From a virus, in the IMG/VR virus record IMGVR_UViG_3300021079_000015, positions 1-47,780 of that record: a stretch of DNA of 47,780 bases; one strand, 5' to 3'. Numbering within the stretch: the first letter of the stretch is position 1; the number at the start of each line of letters is the position of its first letter. The notes beneath the pieces were generated by a model that was not told the DNA's origin, made no database searches, and worked only from the letters and a program-made list of their open reading frames with translations. Made by a program: the position numbers and the translations under genes. Positions 21,989 through 31,600 of the stretch are shown here, piece by piece.

Positions 21989-22201
21989 TTATTTTTGCTG
22001 TCGCTGCGTAAAGCTCTGGGATTGAGCGGAATAGCTGTAGGTAGTTTTTGCTCCTTTTTTGCTTACAGGGGTCCCGGAAACGGCTCCACGACCCCGAATT
22101 TGGTCGAAATTAGCCCGAAATTTTACACGGTCTATCGGGCGAGCCTCGTCACCCTTTCCGGCACCGTGCCCAAACTGGTTAGATGCAATTGGTTGCGACA
22201 T
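21989..22201 (-). CDS. Small basic phage protein
   Basis: A 70-residue protein starting MSQPIASNQFGHGAGKGDEA, then RPIDRVKFRANFDQIRGRGA. Proteins with an M-S-PIA start and a DRVKFR-NFD-I segment are familiar as short phage proteins of unknown function. Overlaps the upstream gene by 23 bases. The longer frame to 22345 is a shadow. Confidence 0.55.
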   Translation of the reverse strand: MSQPIASNQFGHGAGKGDEARPIDRVKFRANFDQIRGRGAVSGTPVSKKGAKTTYSYSAQSQSFTQRQQK

Positions 22202-22388
22202 TTGGATCGATGTTGAATGTGATGTTTTTCTCGATGCGGAGTTGGTCCGAACGGAAGTGCAGGATACGTCCGTCATGCAGTGCAACTGCCCAGACATCAT
22301 TGGCAAACGTGCCTGAGTCTGACACATATATAGCCATGCCGTCACCCAGCTCGGTTTTCACCGGGATGGGGCGCCTAAACTCCAGCAT
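22179..22388 (-). CDS. Small beta-rich phage protein
   Basis: A 69-residue protein starting MLEFRRPIPVKTELGDGMAI, continuing YVSDSGTFANDVWAVALHDG. The alternating hydrophobic pattern suggests a small beta barrel. Starts in a TAATG overlap with the upstream gene. Function unknown. Confidence 0.55.
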   Translation of the reverse strand: MLEFRRPIPVKTELGDGMAIYVSDSGTFANDVWAVALHDGRILHFRSDQLRIEKNITFNIDPNVATNCI

Positions 22389-22546
22389 TACTTGAGGTTG
22401 TTTTTGGTCGGAAGCCCTTTCTTGAGCCCTCCGATTTTGCCGTGCAGCTTCTTTTTGGTCTTCGGGTGCAGTCGGCTGTTCATCAGTTCATGCTGCGCCT
22501 CAGTGATTTGCACCTGACGCTGAAGATGAGGATTCTTGTGTTTCAT
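22388..22546 (-). CDS. Very small basic phage protein
   Basis: A 52-residue Lys/His-rich protein starting MKHKNPHLQRQVQITEAQHE, with a C-terminal KKKLHGKIGGLKKGLPTKNN stretch. Packed by ATGA upstream and TAATG downstream, which supports translation. Probably nucleic-acid binding by charge. Confidence 0.5.
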   Translation of the reverse strand: MKHKNPHLQRQVQITEAQHELMNSRLHPKTKKKLHGKIGGLKKGLPTKNNLK

Positions 22547-22725
22547 GCGTTGGGATCTTTTCGATTGGAAAGCATATGTCGGCGCAGAATGTCGTTCCGG
22601 CGGGGCCTTGTATCCTTGCTCCCGCCAGTCTCCGAGGATGGCGCTGCGTGGCTGCGTGGCGCCACCGCCTTATCAGCGCCTTTGATCGGCTTATGTGATC
22701 GCTGGAAGCTGTTTTTAGCCTTCAT
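22543..22725 (-). CDS. Small basic phage protein
   Basis: A 60-residue protein starting MKAKNSFQRSHKPIKGADKA, rich in Lys, Arg and Ser, likely disordered. The ATG at 22725 is one base after the upstream TAA, and the stop overlaps the next start (ATGA). The longer frame is a shadow of the upstream gene. Function unknown. Confidence 0.45.
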   Translation of the reverse strand: MKAKNSFQRSHKPIKGADKAVAPRSHAAPSSETGGSKDTRPRRNDILRRHMLSNRKDPNA

Positions 22726-22726
22726 T

Positions 22727-22996
22727 TTACGAAACAACAGTATCAACGCCGCCATCTGTCGCAGGAGCAGGCGGGGGGACGTCAGCGGGATGCAGCGCAG
22801 GGATGAACGGAATCGGCTCACCAACGGTTGGTTGTGCTGCGGATCTTTGCTGAATCACTTCAAGGACGCTGGCAGCGACAGCAAGGTGCAATGCCACCTT
22901 CCGACACTCTTCAGACAACTGATTAACAACCTCGTTAACAGTAAGTTTTGAAAGGTCCATGTTGTTGATGGCTTCTTGGACTGGATCGATGTTCAT
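22727..22996 (-). CDS. Small helical phage protein
   Basis: An 89-residue protein starting MNIDPVQEAINNMDLSKLTV with an amphipathic helix, CRKVALHLAVAASVLEVIQQ, and a Pro/Ala-rich tail (ALHPADVPPPAPATDG). I chose the ATG at 22996, just after the upstream stop. Function unknown. Confidence 0.55.
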   Translation of the reverse strand: MNIDPVQEAINNMDLSKLTVNEVVNQLSEECRKVALHLAVAASVLEVIQQRSAAQPTVGEPIPFIPALHPADVPPPAPATDGGVDTVVS

Positions 22997-23000
22997 GGTT

Positions 23001-23225
23001 TTACTTTTTGCGTTTTGGAAGTCTCTTTGCCGGGTTCTGATCTTTGCGACCATAGGGTTTTGCCTCCGGCGCCCCGGGCATGATCATCTTTTTGTTCTTG
23101 GGCATCTTCTCCATAGGCTCGGCCATTGGAGCTGATTTCTTTTTACCCTTAACTGCGTCCAGCCCGATATTGATTTCGGGAGACGCAAACTTGAGTGTGG
23201 CGGCGGATGAGGATGGGGATTTCAT
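23001..23225 (-). CDS. Small Lys/Pro-rich phage protein
   Basis: A 74-residue, very basic protein starting MKSPSSSAATLKFASPEINI, with a Met/Pro/Lys-rich end (EKMPKNKKMIMPGAPEAKPY). Likely disordered. ATGA overlap with the upstream gene. Function unknown. Confidence 0.5.
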   Translation of the reverse strand: MKSPSSSAATLKFASPEINIGLDAVKGKKKSAPMAEPMEKMPKNKKMIMPGAPEAKPYGRKDQNPAKRLPKRKK

Positions 23226-23449
23226 TGGAAAATCTGTGTGTAAAACTGGTCAGCTAGGTCAAATGCCTCTGGGATGGCATCTTCTGGAATCGCAAAATAC
23301 TTAGGGTTTTGAAGTAAACCGTGAAGGCAAACAAGTGCTGTAAGTTCACGCACCCCAATGCCTGAGTTCCCTTTTACCGGGGGATTCACGTCATCGCCGG
23401 CATACGGAGGAATCGGCATTACTGGAAAGTTTTTTGGTATGTATCCCAT
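23222..23449 (-). CDS. Hypothetical phage protein
   Basis: A 75-residue protein starting MGYIPKNFPVMPIPPYAGDD. The N-terminal half is Pro-rich and extended. The C-terminal half is helical (VRELTALVCLHGLLQNPKYF, EAFDLADQFYTQIFQ). It lies between the Erv-like fusion gene and the basic small genes. Function unknown. Confidence 0.55.
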   Translation of the reverse strand: MGYIPKNFPVMPIPPYAGDDVNPPVKGNSGIGVRELTALVCLHGLLQNPKYFAIPEDAIPEAFDLADQFYTQIFQ

Positions 23450-23452
23450 AAA

Positions 23453-24163
23453 TTAGAAAGTTCGAGTTTCCCACAGCTTTCGGGCTCCCGCAACATCGAT
23501 GATTGGCTTTCCAATTCGTTCATTCACAGCATTGTGGAGACTCACTCCCCACTCAAATAAATGCCCGTAATCCGGGGGGTTCTCCGAGACCCACTGTTTA
23601 AGATGTGCCTCACAGGGGCATCCATCAAACGGAAGTCCAGCAATCCAGAAATCCAGCCAGTAACGAATGTCAGCAACAGGCGCTACCTGCCGGTCGATCC
23701 GCAGCCCGTAAAGGTGCAGTTCCGCCCAGTGTCGGGCTCCTTCCATCAGAATGCGGCTCTTTTGCAGTTCGCCACGTTGCTCAATACGCTCGACCTCATT
23801 GCCAACGTCAAAAACCCATTTGTCGTGCGTTTCCCAGTCCGTAGAAGTGGCAAGCGCAGCCTCCCGCTCCAATGCCATGGCAATGACGTGCTGACGGTGA
23901 TACGGGGCGCCCGGATCGTCCCCGGGTTCCTCGAGCTTTGGATTGTCAGTGTCGAACTTGGTGACCTGCTCGTCAGTGATGCCATCCCGCTTGCACAGGA
24001 AAGCTTCGACCATCTCATGCAGAGCAACCAGCAGCACCGAAACGTCCCGGCCCCCGTACTCGGGGACTTTGAGCATCAGCGCACCATCTGGGAGCCATTC
24101 CCAGTCGCCAGCGGTTGGATACCGCATGGCACTGGGATCAACCGTCTTGATTTCAATCCTCAT
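23453..24163 (-). CDS. Fusion of HExxE helical domain and Erv1/Alr-like fold
   Basis: A 236-residue protein with two parts. Residues 40-110 have LHEMVEAFLC (His49, Glu50, Glu53) and APYHRQHVIAMALE (His89, His92, Glu99), a possible metal site. Residues 140-220 follow the Erv1/Alr sulfhydryl-oxidase pattern: ARHWAELHLYGL, then LPFDGCPCEAHLKQWVSENP, then LFEWGVSLHNAVNERIGKP. In that family the Cys pair with FAD makes disulfides, and the HN-VN-x-GKP segment packs on FAD. Here the cysteines are CxC (182, 184) rather than CxxC, so activity is uncertain. It follows the ATP-grasp gene with an 11-base overlap. Confidence 0.65.
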   Translation of the reverse strand: MRIEIKTVDPSAMRYPTAGDWEWLPDGALMLKVPEYGGRDVSVLLVALHEMVEAFLCKRDGITDEQVTKFDTDNPKLEEPGDDPGAPYHRQHVIAMALEREAALATSTDWETHDKWVFDVGNEVERIEQRGELQKSRILMEGARHWAELHLYGLRIDRQVAPVADIRYWLDFWIAGLPFDGCPCEAHLKQWVSENPPDYGHLFEWGVSLHNAVNERIGKPIIDVAGARKLWETRTF

Positions 24164-25424
24164 TGAATACGCTCAGGTTCAATTTATCCATTTTGTCGAT
24201 CTGCTCACGCACCTGATCAATGGCGCCGGTCTTGCCCTCGAGGTAATACCCTTCGACCAGCTCGGCGTTCTCGAGCGCATGATCAAACGCTTCCTCGAGC
24301 GTGTCCCCAAGGCCCACAACGGCTCCAATTTCAGGCAATCCAGTAGCTTGTGGAACCACAAAGTAGCCACGGTCGTCTTTGTAAATGTTCCGCAATTTAA
24401 CGTAATCCCGAATCTCCTCAGGGAAGCGAAGCGGTTGCCAGTTTTTGTCCGCAAAGCTGGAATGCAGCATGATCTCAGCCCCGTATTTGGCCACAGGCTC
24501 CGGGTCAATCACAACCCCGTTTGCGCCGGCCCAGATGCACTCGGCCAAGTTCTTGTACTGTTCCTGATACAGCTCGTTTGGGGGCGAGGGAGCCCGAGCG
24601 CAGAAGTCGATCATGTACGGCTCATGGTCCTTACCGATGCGGATCTCTGTGCTGAAAAAGCCACGGTATCCGTATGCCTCAAATACAGGCACCATCCGGT
24701 CGTTAAACCGAGTTAGCGGCTCAGGTAGGGCCTTGTAGTCTTTGAATACGCTGGCAAACCCGCAATCCTTGATTTCCAGCCCAGAGATAAGTTTGGACGG
24801 GAACTTGCCATCAATCGTCCAAGCGTCTGTCCCGAATTCAACCTTATCCTCCAGAGCATCTTCCACCGTAAATTCAATGATATCCTTGAACCGGCCAAGA
24901 CTCCACTCAACCTCATCCAGCTTTGGCTCCACAAGGTCGTAGTTGATGCTGTGGAAAGTCTCGAACGTGCCACGGTACTTGTCGGTCTTGACGTACACGT
25001 TGTCATGTTCCCGCAAGTAGTCCCGCAGCGCAGACATCCCTTTGACGTGAGCGAACTTTCCAACCGGGAGCCCCAGCTCTTTGATGATGGCTTTCATGCC
25101 TTCACGCTGAAGCTCGAGGCATTCCCCGGTGCGGGAACCCCATACAATCTTGCCGTGTTTCAAGAGGTGCTCCTGCTCCCAGCCGAAATAGATGTCCGGG
25201 AAGCAGAATAGGTCAATCTCGTCGTAATGCGGCCCGTAAATCGAGTCTACAAGCTCCAGCTCGTCAATCCCCATGCCAATTCTGGCAAGGTTCAATCGAG
25301 GAAAAGCAGACTCCCACGGAACGTAGTAATACACCTTCTTGTAAGTCTTTGCGAGTTTGATTGCCAACTCGCAGAACAAGCCATTGTCCACAACAAGGCA
25401 GACGACATCTTTGGGGTCTTTCAT
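24153..25424 (-). CDS. ATP-grasp superfamily ligase
   Basis: A 423-residue protein. Residues 90-160 have the ATP-grasp pattern: GKIVWGSRTGECLELQREGM (entry region), KELGLPVGKFAHVKGMSALR, and VYVKTDKYRGTFETFHS (nucleotide Lys and Gly loop). Around residues 260-290, GFFSTEIRIGKDHEPYMIDF followed by CARAPSPPNELY holds the metal-binding acidic residues. The fold resembles PurD/carboxylate-amine ligases, which activate a carboxylate as acyl phosphate and join it to an amine. The substrate is unknown. It could act on a peptide, polyamine or metabolite. The only nearby partner is the Erv-like fusion gene. Confidence 0.8.
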   Translation of the reverse strand: MKDPKDVVCLVVDNGLFCELAIKLAKTYKKVYYYVPWESAFPRLNLARIGMGIDELELVDSIYGPHYDEIDLFCFPDIYFGWEQEHLLKHGKIVWGSRTGECLELQREGMKAIIKELGLPVGKFAHVKGMSALRDYLREHDNVYVKTDKYRGTFETFHSINYDLVEPKLDEVEWSLGRFKDIIEFTVEDALEDKVEFGTDAWTIDGKFPSKLISGLEIKDCGFASVFKDYKALPEPLTRFNDRMVPVFEAYGYRGFFSTEIRIGKDHEPYMIDFCARAPSPPNELYQEQYKNLAECIWAGANGVVIDPEPVAKYGAEIMLHSSFADKNWQPLRFPEEIRDYVKLRNIYKDDRGYFVVPQATGLPEIGAVVGLGDTLEEAFDHALENAELVEGYYLEGKTGAIDQVREQIDKMDKLNLSVFNED

Positions 25425-25427
25425 TTG

Positions 25428-25604
25428 TTAAAAATTAGGATCTTTGCTTCGCATAAGTGCAACAAGATTGTCCGCAAACCGTGCTGCCTGTTCAGGTGTC
25501 ATAAAAGACGCAATATCATGGGGCTCAATATCCTCTAATTTCTCTGGCAACTGCTCTGGCTTGCTCTCCAAGTCCTCGTTGTTCTGCGATTTTGATGAAT
25601 TCAT
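25428..25604 (-). CDS. Small acidic phage protein overlapping end of giant gene
   Basis: A 58-codon frame, MNSSKSQNNEDLESKPEQLP then MTPEQAARFADNLVALMRSK. It overlaps the last 80 bases of the giant gene and ends three bases before the ATP-grasp ATG. An internal ATG at 25502, after the giant gene, would give a 24-residue peptide. Neither start has a strong ribosome-binding site, so the start is uncertain. Confidence 0.45.
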   Translation of the reverse strand: MNSSKSQNNEDLESKPEQLPEKLEDIEPHDIASFMTPEQAARFADNLVALMRSKDPNF

Positions 25605-28600
25605 CGTCGTATGATTGCTTTAAATTTGATTCCTTTTTTCCTGATAATTTTGCCCACAAGTCTTTTTCTGGATACCACAAAATCGCCTGAACATCAGCAT
25701 TTGTAACAGTATACCCACGCTGCTCAAGTGCTTGTCTGATTTTGTTAACCACTCGTGAAATGACCATGCGATCTTGATCTGAGGGAATGTCAATTGGGTT
25801 AAGCTCAGAAACAATGACTTTTGCAGCTTTTGCCCATTCTGGCTTTAGTAGATTTTTTTCTGGGTTTTTAAGCTTCTCGGTTCGTTTTTGTTGGATGTGG
25901 CGAATTTTTATCCAATCATCCTTTTTTATCGGTTTGCTTGGATTTTCTTGATTGAGTGCTTTTTTCTGATCGTTGGTTAAGTTTGAAAACTCTTCGTTTA
26001 GGGTTTCTGTAATTTTGCCCTGCTCCTTAATGACCTTGCGGTACACTTTATCCAACCCATCTAGCTCTGCTTGAGTTGGCGCCTTGGGATTGGCCGGCAT
26101 TGCCGCTCGAACTTCTGCTGCAAGGCTCTCGCTCATGGGAGCACTCATTAGCGCATAATGGCGCTGAAATTCAGCATCGGATTCTTTGGCAAACCGTTCT
26201 ACTTCTTGCCTGAAGTCTAAATCGTTTTCCAGTCGGTCTTCTACATTCTCGCTGATTGTAAGCTCTGGTTTTGTTGGGTTGCCTTTTTCGGTCAGTCCAG
26301 TGCTACGCACAACAGTCTTGAGTCGTTTGATTGAATCTGGAAGCTGCTTCCCGTGATCTCGGAACGCTTTAATCATGCGCCCCAATCGAACCCCTGTTAC
26401 GCCATCACCAACAACGTCTCCTGTCCAGCGTCCCCAAGTCCTACGCATCCACAAGTCAATCGTGACTGGGTCAAACTTGCCCATCAAATTCTGAAGGAAT
26501 CCTTGGCCAATCTTTGGACCAAAGATTGCGGCGCCATTAACAATGTCGTCTTTTCTTCCAGAAATGCTAATTTTTCTACCAAGGGCATTAGATGCAGCGG
26601 CTTCAAGTTCTCTAACTGTAAATTCTTGTTTTACGAATTTTTGCAATTTGAGAATTCCGCCAAGTCTATCAATCATTTCGTTTGCAAGATTTAAGTTTGC
26701 AGAAATAGATTTTGCCTTTCCTCCGTATTCCTTTGATGGGTCAAACTTTCCTGTCTGCTGAAAGATATTGAATTGCTCTTCAGCAAATCTTGCATTTAAC
26801 GGAACAGTCATATTTTGCGAGGTGATCGCAAGCGGGAGACGAAGCGCAAAATTAGCAGCTTCAAGAGGATCAGATTCTTTTGCAAAAAACTGGTTTGCCT
26901 TTGCTGTAGTAATATCCGTGAGAACCTTGTGAATAATGCCAGCAACTTTCAATGCTGCCTGAATGGCAGTTGAATACCAGTTTGCGGCGTTTTTTCCTGA
27001 TGCTTTTAGTGCGGCTTCAGCTTCATCGGCGCCATTGGCAACAAGTTCATTTTCAATCTTTGGAGTGATGTTGCTGCTGGTGATTTTTTGACCGTGATAT
27101 CGTTCAGCAACATCAGCAAGTTGAATCGCAATATCGGCGTTGGTGCGTTTACCTTCTGGCTTTGGTAAAACCAAGCTGTCGCCGTGCAAAACATCAACCG
27201 CAGACATTGGCATTCTCTGGCGGATTTCTTCATCCCGGTCAGGCAGGAACCGCACCTGAGCGCCTTCAAACGGCTTGGGAACGCCGGACAGTGCGCCTTC
27301 TGTGGGAGTGGCTGAAGCTCCGCCAATCGTCAGCTTGTCGTAAACTGGGTGCTGCTTGCCCCGGATATCAATCGTTCCGATCTGCTCGCCAATCTGCAAT
27401 TCACCCCTGCCAGTGGGGCGCAGACGAGGCTCACTCGCCTTATCGGCGTACCGGGCCATCTTCACTCCATTCTGGAAGTCTGCCTGAAGAGCATAGAGGT
27501 GCTTTCCTTGTCCTTCAACCGACACAATGGTGCTTGTGTCCGGGGCGTCCTCGGAGACCCATTTCCAGCCGGCCTTTTGCTTAAAGAGGTTGGTCCTGAA
27601 CAGAGGACCGGTGCCGGTTGTTTCGGCCTCATTATTAGCAACCAATGACGGCTTGCCGTTAACGACAGCAATGCTGGCGTTTTCGTAGGTCTTGTTGGTT
27701 AGGTCTTCGCCGGCCTCAGCGTCAAAGAACTTCCCTCCTTTTTCGTACTGCGAGATGTTGAATTTGCCAAAAGCCTTTGGAGGTTCAACGTACCTACCTC
27801 TGCGCTCCTCCTCTTTGCCGGTGCCGGTAAACCGCTCAGGGACAACTGCCACGGATGGCATAAAGCGGATGTCTGCGCTTGCCGGGTTGAAACGCTTGGA
27901 CAAGGGGATCAGTTTACCAGCGTTGTCGTAGGTGAAGGGGTCGGCGGATTTAATAGACGCTGGGTCAGAAACGTATGCGATCCTGTTTCCATCATCTAAA
28001 TTAACGATGAACGCTTTGTGCGGCTTGTCTCTCACATCAAGCCCCCAGACATCCTTCGCCAAGGACTCTCGACTTGATTCAATTTCCTGAACTCCGTCAG
28101 GCAATCTGAGGTAAACGGACTTTATTTCAGGTTTAGCTGAGTCTGATTTAAGTTTCTTTGCTGCGTCAATGTATGCAGTCGTAAGCTCTGGCAGCTTGTC
28201 TTTGTAGTACGCCGCCTGAGCAAGGAACCAGTCGTGGATCTCTTCAGGAGAATCATCAAAATGCTCTGCCCCATACTCTGGAGCCATATCTATTTCAGTA
28301 TCTCCGTACTCGTGCTCTCCAATTATTTTTAGGGCCTCTGGGGAGTTGTCGTACTTTCGGAATACTCGGTTGATGGTCGATACGGCATTGGTCAATGCAA
28401 CTGTCTCGCCAGAGAATCCTTTGGCATAAACCTCCGCTGCACGCTTGTCTGTAGTGAATGAGAAGCCTCCACGAGAATGTCCTCCCATGGTCCCCTTGCG
28501 TTCTGGGTCAAACTCGTTAAATCCTCCAGTGGGAGTCCCGTGATAGAATTTTTCAGTTGAATATCCAGCCACTTCCGCAGTCTTACGCACCAACTCCCGA

Positions 28601-31600
28601 GCCTTCTCCTCATTTCCGGCCTCATGCGCCGCAGCGTGCTCGGCGTCCATTTGAGCCGGCAGGAACCGGGCTTGCCCGCCTTCCACAGAGGATCGCATCT
28701 CCGGGGTGATGTTGATCTTCCAAATGCCGTCGTTTCCAATACTTGAAGGCTCAACCTTAGCTCCCCACTGCTTCACATACTTGCCAATCTCTTTTGGCAG
28801 CATTGTGTCGTAGAAGCCTTTCATTCCCTCGCCGCCGAGTTTCAGGTCAACGCCTTCGTATATCTCTCTGTCTCCAGCTTCTTTTTGATTTTCAACTATC
28901 TTCTTTGCCAGCTCTTTGCCAATTGTCGCCTCAAGCTCAGACTCGGTTGTAATTCCCTTTTGGAAAACAGCAACTCCCTGATCTCTGCCTTCAATGTGCC
29001 AGCCATCTTCTTCTCTGCGAACAAGCAAAGCGTCAATTGCTTGAGCCAGACTATACCGATCTGCCTGCGCCTCTCCTCCAGTCCAACCGATCCACTCTTT
29101 GCCGTCAGCGACAGCTTTTTGGAGTGCGTGTTTGAAGAGTTGAATGGGCCAATCTTTGCGGAATGGTGCGTCGGCAACGCCGTCTTGACGCATTGCTCCT
29201 GCGTTCATTAAGGCTGTCCATTCCTTGCGCTCTTCAGGTGTTGCCGCTTGCCCTTTTGCTTCAATTTCACGCACCCTATTATAATCGCGAAGTTGTTCAT
29301 TTTTGTACCCTCTTTTCCTAGCCGCTTGATGCAAGTCAGACTGCAATTCTTCAATCAGCCTGCCATTTCCAAAGTCTTGTGTGCGCATATGCGCAACATA
29401 GTTTGGAACGTCGTTAAAGTGGCTAGACCTATAGTCAACGCCGGGCATGCGAAGTACTGTTTCTTCGTAGTTTGTGCCGCCAGAAAGTGTATAAGAAGAG
29501 TATTTTGTTTCTTCTGGAGTGTAAGCTGAATCGTATGCTGAATTTATTTCGTTTGTGTCCCAGACAAAAACTTCAGCTTCGCGACGGGTTAATCCAAATC
29601 TAGTTTCAGCAGCCTGAATTGCTTCTTCAATTGTTTTGAATTTTCCATTGTTTCCCCAGCCATCATTTAAAGAATAAAACGCATAATCTTCAGACACAGG
29701 TCTGGCTGGACGCATTGTCTGCGTCTCAAATTTTGCAGCATAGTCTTCCTTCAACCACTTCCTTATGTCGTCCTTGGTGACGTACCCCTTCTCGGCCTGA
29801 GTAGCATCGATGAACTGGTTGATGCCGCTCGACTTCATTTCGTCAGGCTTCACGCCACTACCCTTCTGCGGGTCTAGAATGCCCTTTATCTGCTCTGCGC
29901 TGGCCCGATTAGGCATCTTGTCCAACAGAACCCTGCCAGCCTTGCTGTAGAACCCGGGGGCAACCATAGTCGGGTCTTCTTCACGCTCTGGCATGAACCG
30001 CACCTGCGCCTCTGCTGGCTGAACCGTCGCTTTGACCTCTCCAGTGCCTTTCGGGTCGTACTTAGCAGACACTGCTTGCAAGCCCTTTAGGATGCCGCCA
30101 CCAAACGCAGGACGCTGCTCTTCCTGTGGTGCTACTTCTTGCTCGGGCATGAATCGGGCCTTGTACGGAATCGGATATTTAAGGTGCGTCGCTGCGTTCT
30201 CTTCAGCTTTGGTGTGCGCGTCGAGACGGTAACTCTTGATGATCTGAGCAAGGGGTGATTTCTTGTCAATTTTTCGTTCTGCCCGACTGAGTTTGTTTTT
30301 TGGAATGTCAGGAATTGATTCAACGTCTGGGACATTAGGATTCGGATCTCCAATCATCTTTGCGTAGATCGTCCGCTTCAGCCTTTGCGTTTCAGGATCT
30401 CCCTCAAGTGCGGTCCAAGCAGGCTCGTTAAGCTTCTTCGCGTATGCCTCGGCAACCTTTTGATCAAACTGTTCTTTTGCTGGACCTTGAAATGTGGATG
30501 GGTCAACGCCCTCTGCAATGTCCGCTCGAATCTTCTCAATATCAGGCTTTTCCGACAATTTTGGTAAAAGTTTTGTCCTGAATTCTTTCCAGAATGCATC
30601 AACGTCGCCGCCCCAAGGCTCAAAGACGCCCGGAGCGTAATTTTTGTAAAGTTGCACTTTTTTACGCAGGGCACTCAAGTCCCAAGCCTTAACATAAAAA
30701 TGCCCATCCTTAGAAAGATGCAACCTCAACGGAACAATTTGCCGAACCCTAGACACAAATGCCTCGTAATTGCCTTTTGCGTTTAACCGGGCTGCATAGT
30801 CAATATCCAGCACCGTCCCGTCATCGCGAGTTAGCAAATCGTCGTACTGAAACAAAAGGTCTTTTGTGGACGCCGCGACGATGCTTTCAGGAAGAGCCGC
30901 AATTGCTTCCCGTTGCTCATTTGTCATCTTGCCAGTGTAGCGCATCTCCCCCTCTTCCTCGCCTTCACCCTTGCTAGGAATTGCCTTAAAGCGTCCAATC
31001 TCAGACGGATCTCCAGCGTTATCAATTGCGTCTCGCAACACCTGATTGCGGTTTTTGATAAACTCTGCCGTTTCTTTGTTTTTGCGCTCTTTAGGTTTCC
31101 CGGTGGATTCGTCGTATGCAATTTTGCGCTCGACTGTAATGCGTCCACCAACTGGCACTTGAATTTGAATCAATTCTGGGTGCAATTCCCCGTATCCCTT
31201 TTCTTTGTTTGGGACAACATTTCCAGTCGCATCGTCTTGATGGTAAACCCAACTCCCTTCAGGTGCGTCGTTGTCTTTTAGGTCAACCGTCTGAACAACT
31301 TTGCCATCTGCGTCCGTAACTACAGCCACTGGGGTCGTCTCAAACTTTCCCGTGTCTTTAAAGTACTTATTGAGCATCTCTGGCGACTTGATCACGTCTT
31401 TCCTCGTAATCGGCGCAGCCACTGCTTCTCCCGGCTCTGCGTCAGTAAAGTCGCCGTCGTACTTCTTCATCTCCCGCTCGACGTTGCGTATCGCACGCAT
31501 AACCTCGGGGCTATAAGTCACTCCAACCGTACCAGAAGTCCACTGCTTGTAAACCGTTGGACCCGCAATTGCATACAAGTGATTCAGCGCAGATTTGACG

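Noticed and set aside
21945-21989. 14-codon frame (MENKLPNCLPVEWP) starting in a TAATG overlap
   Set aside because: Too short to support beyond its start junction; could be a leader peptide, but nothing else indicates translation.
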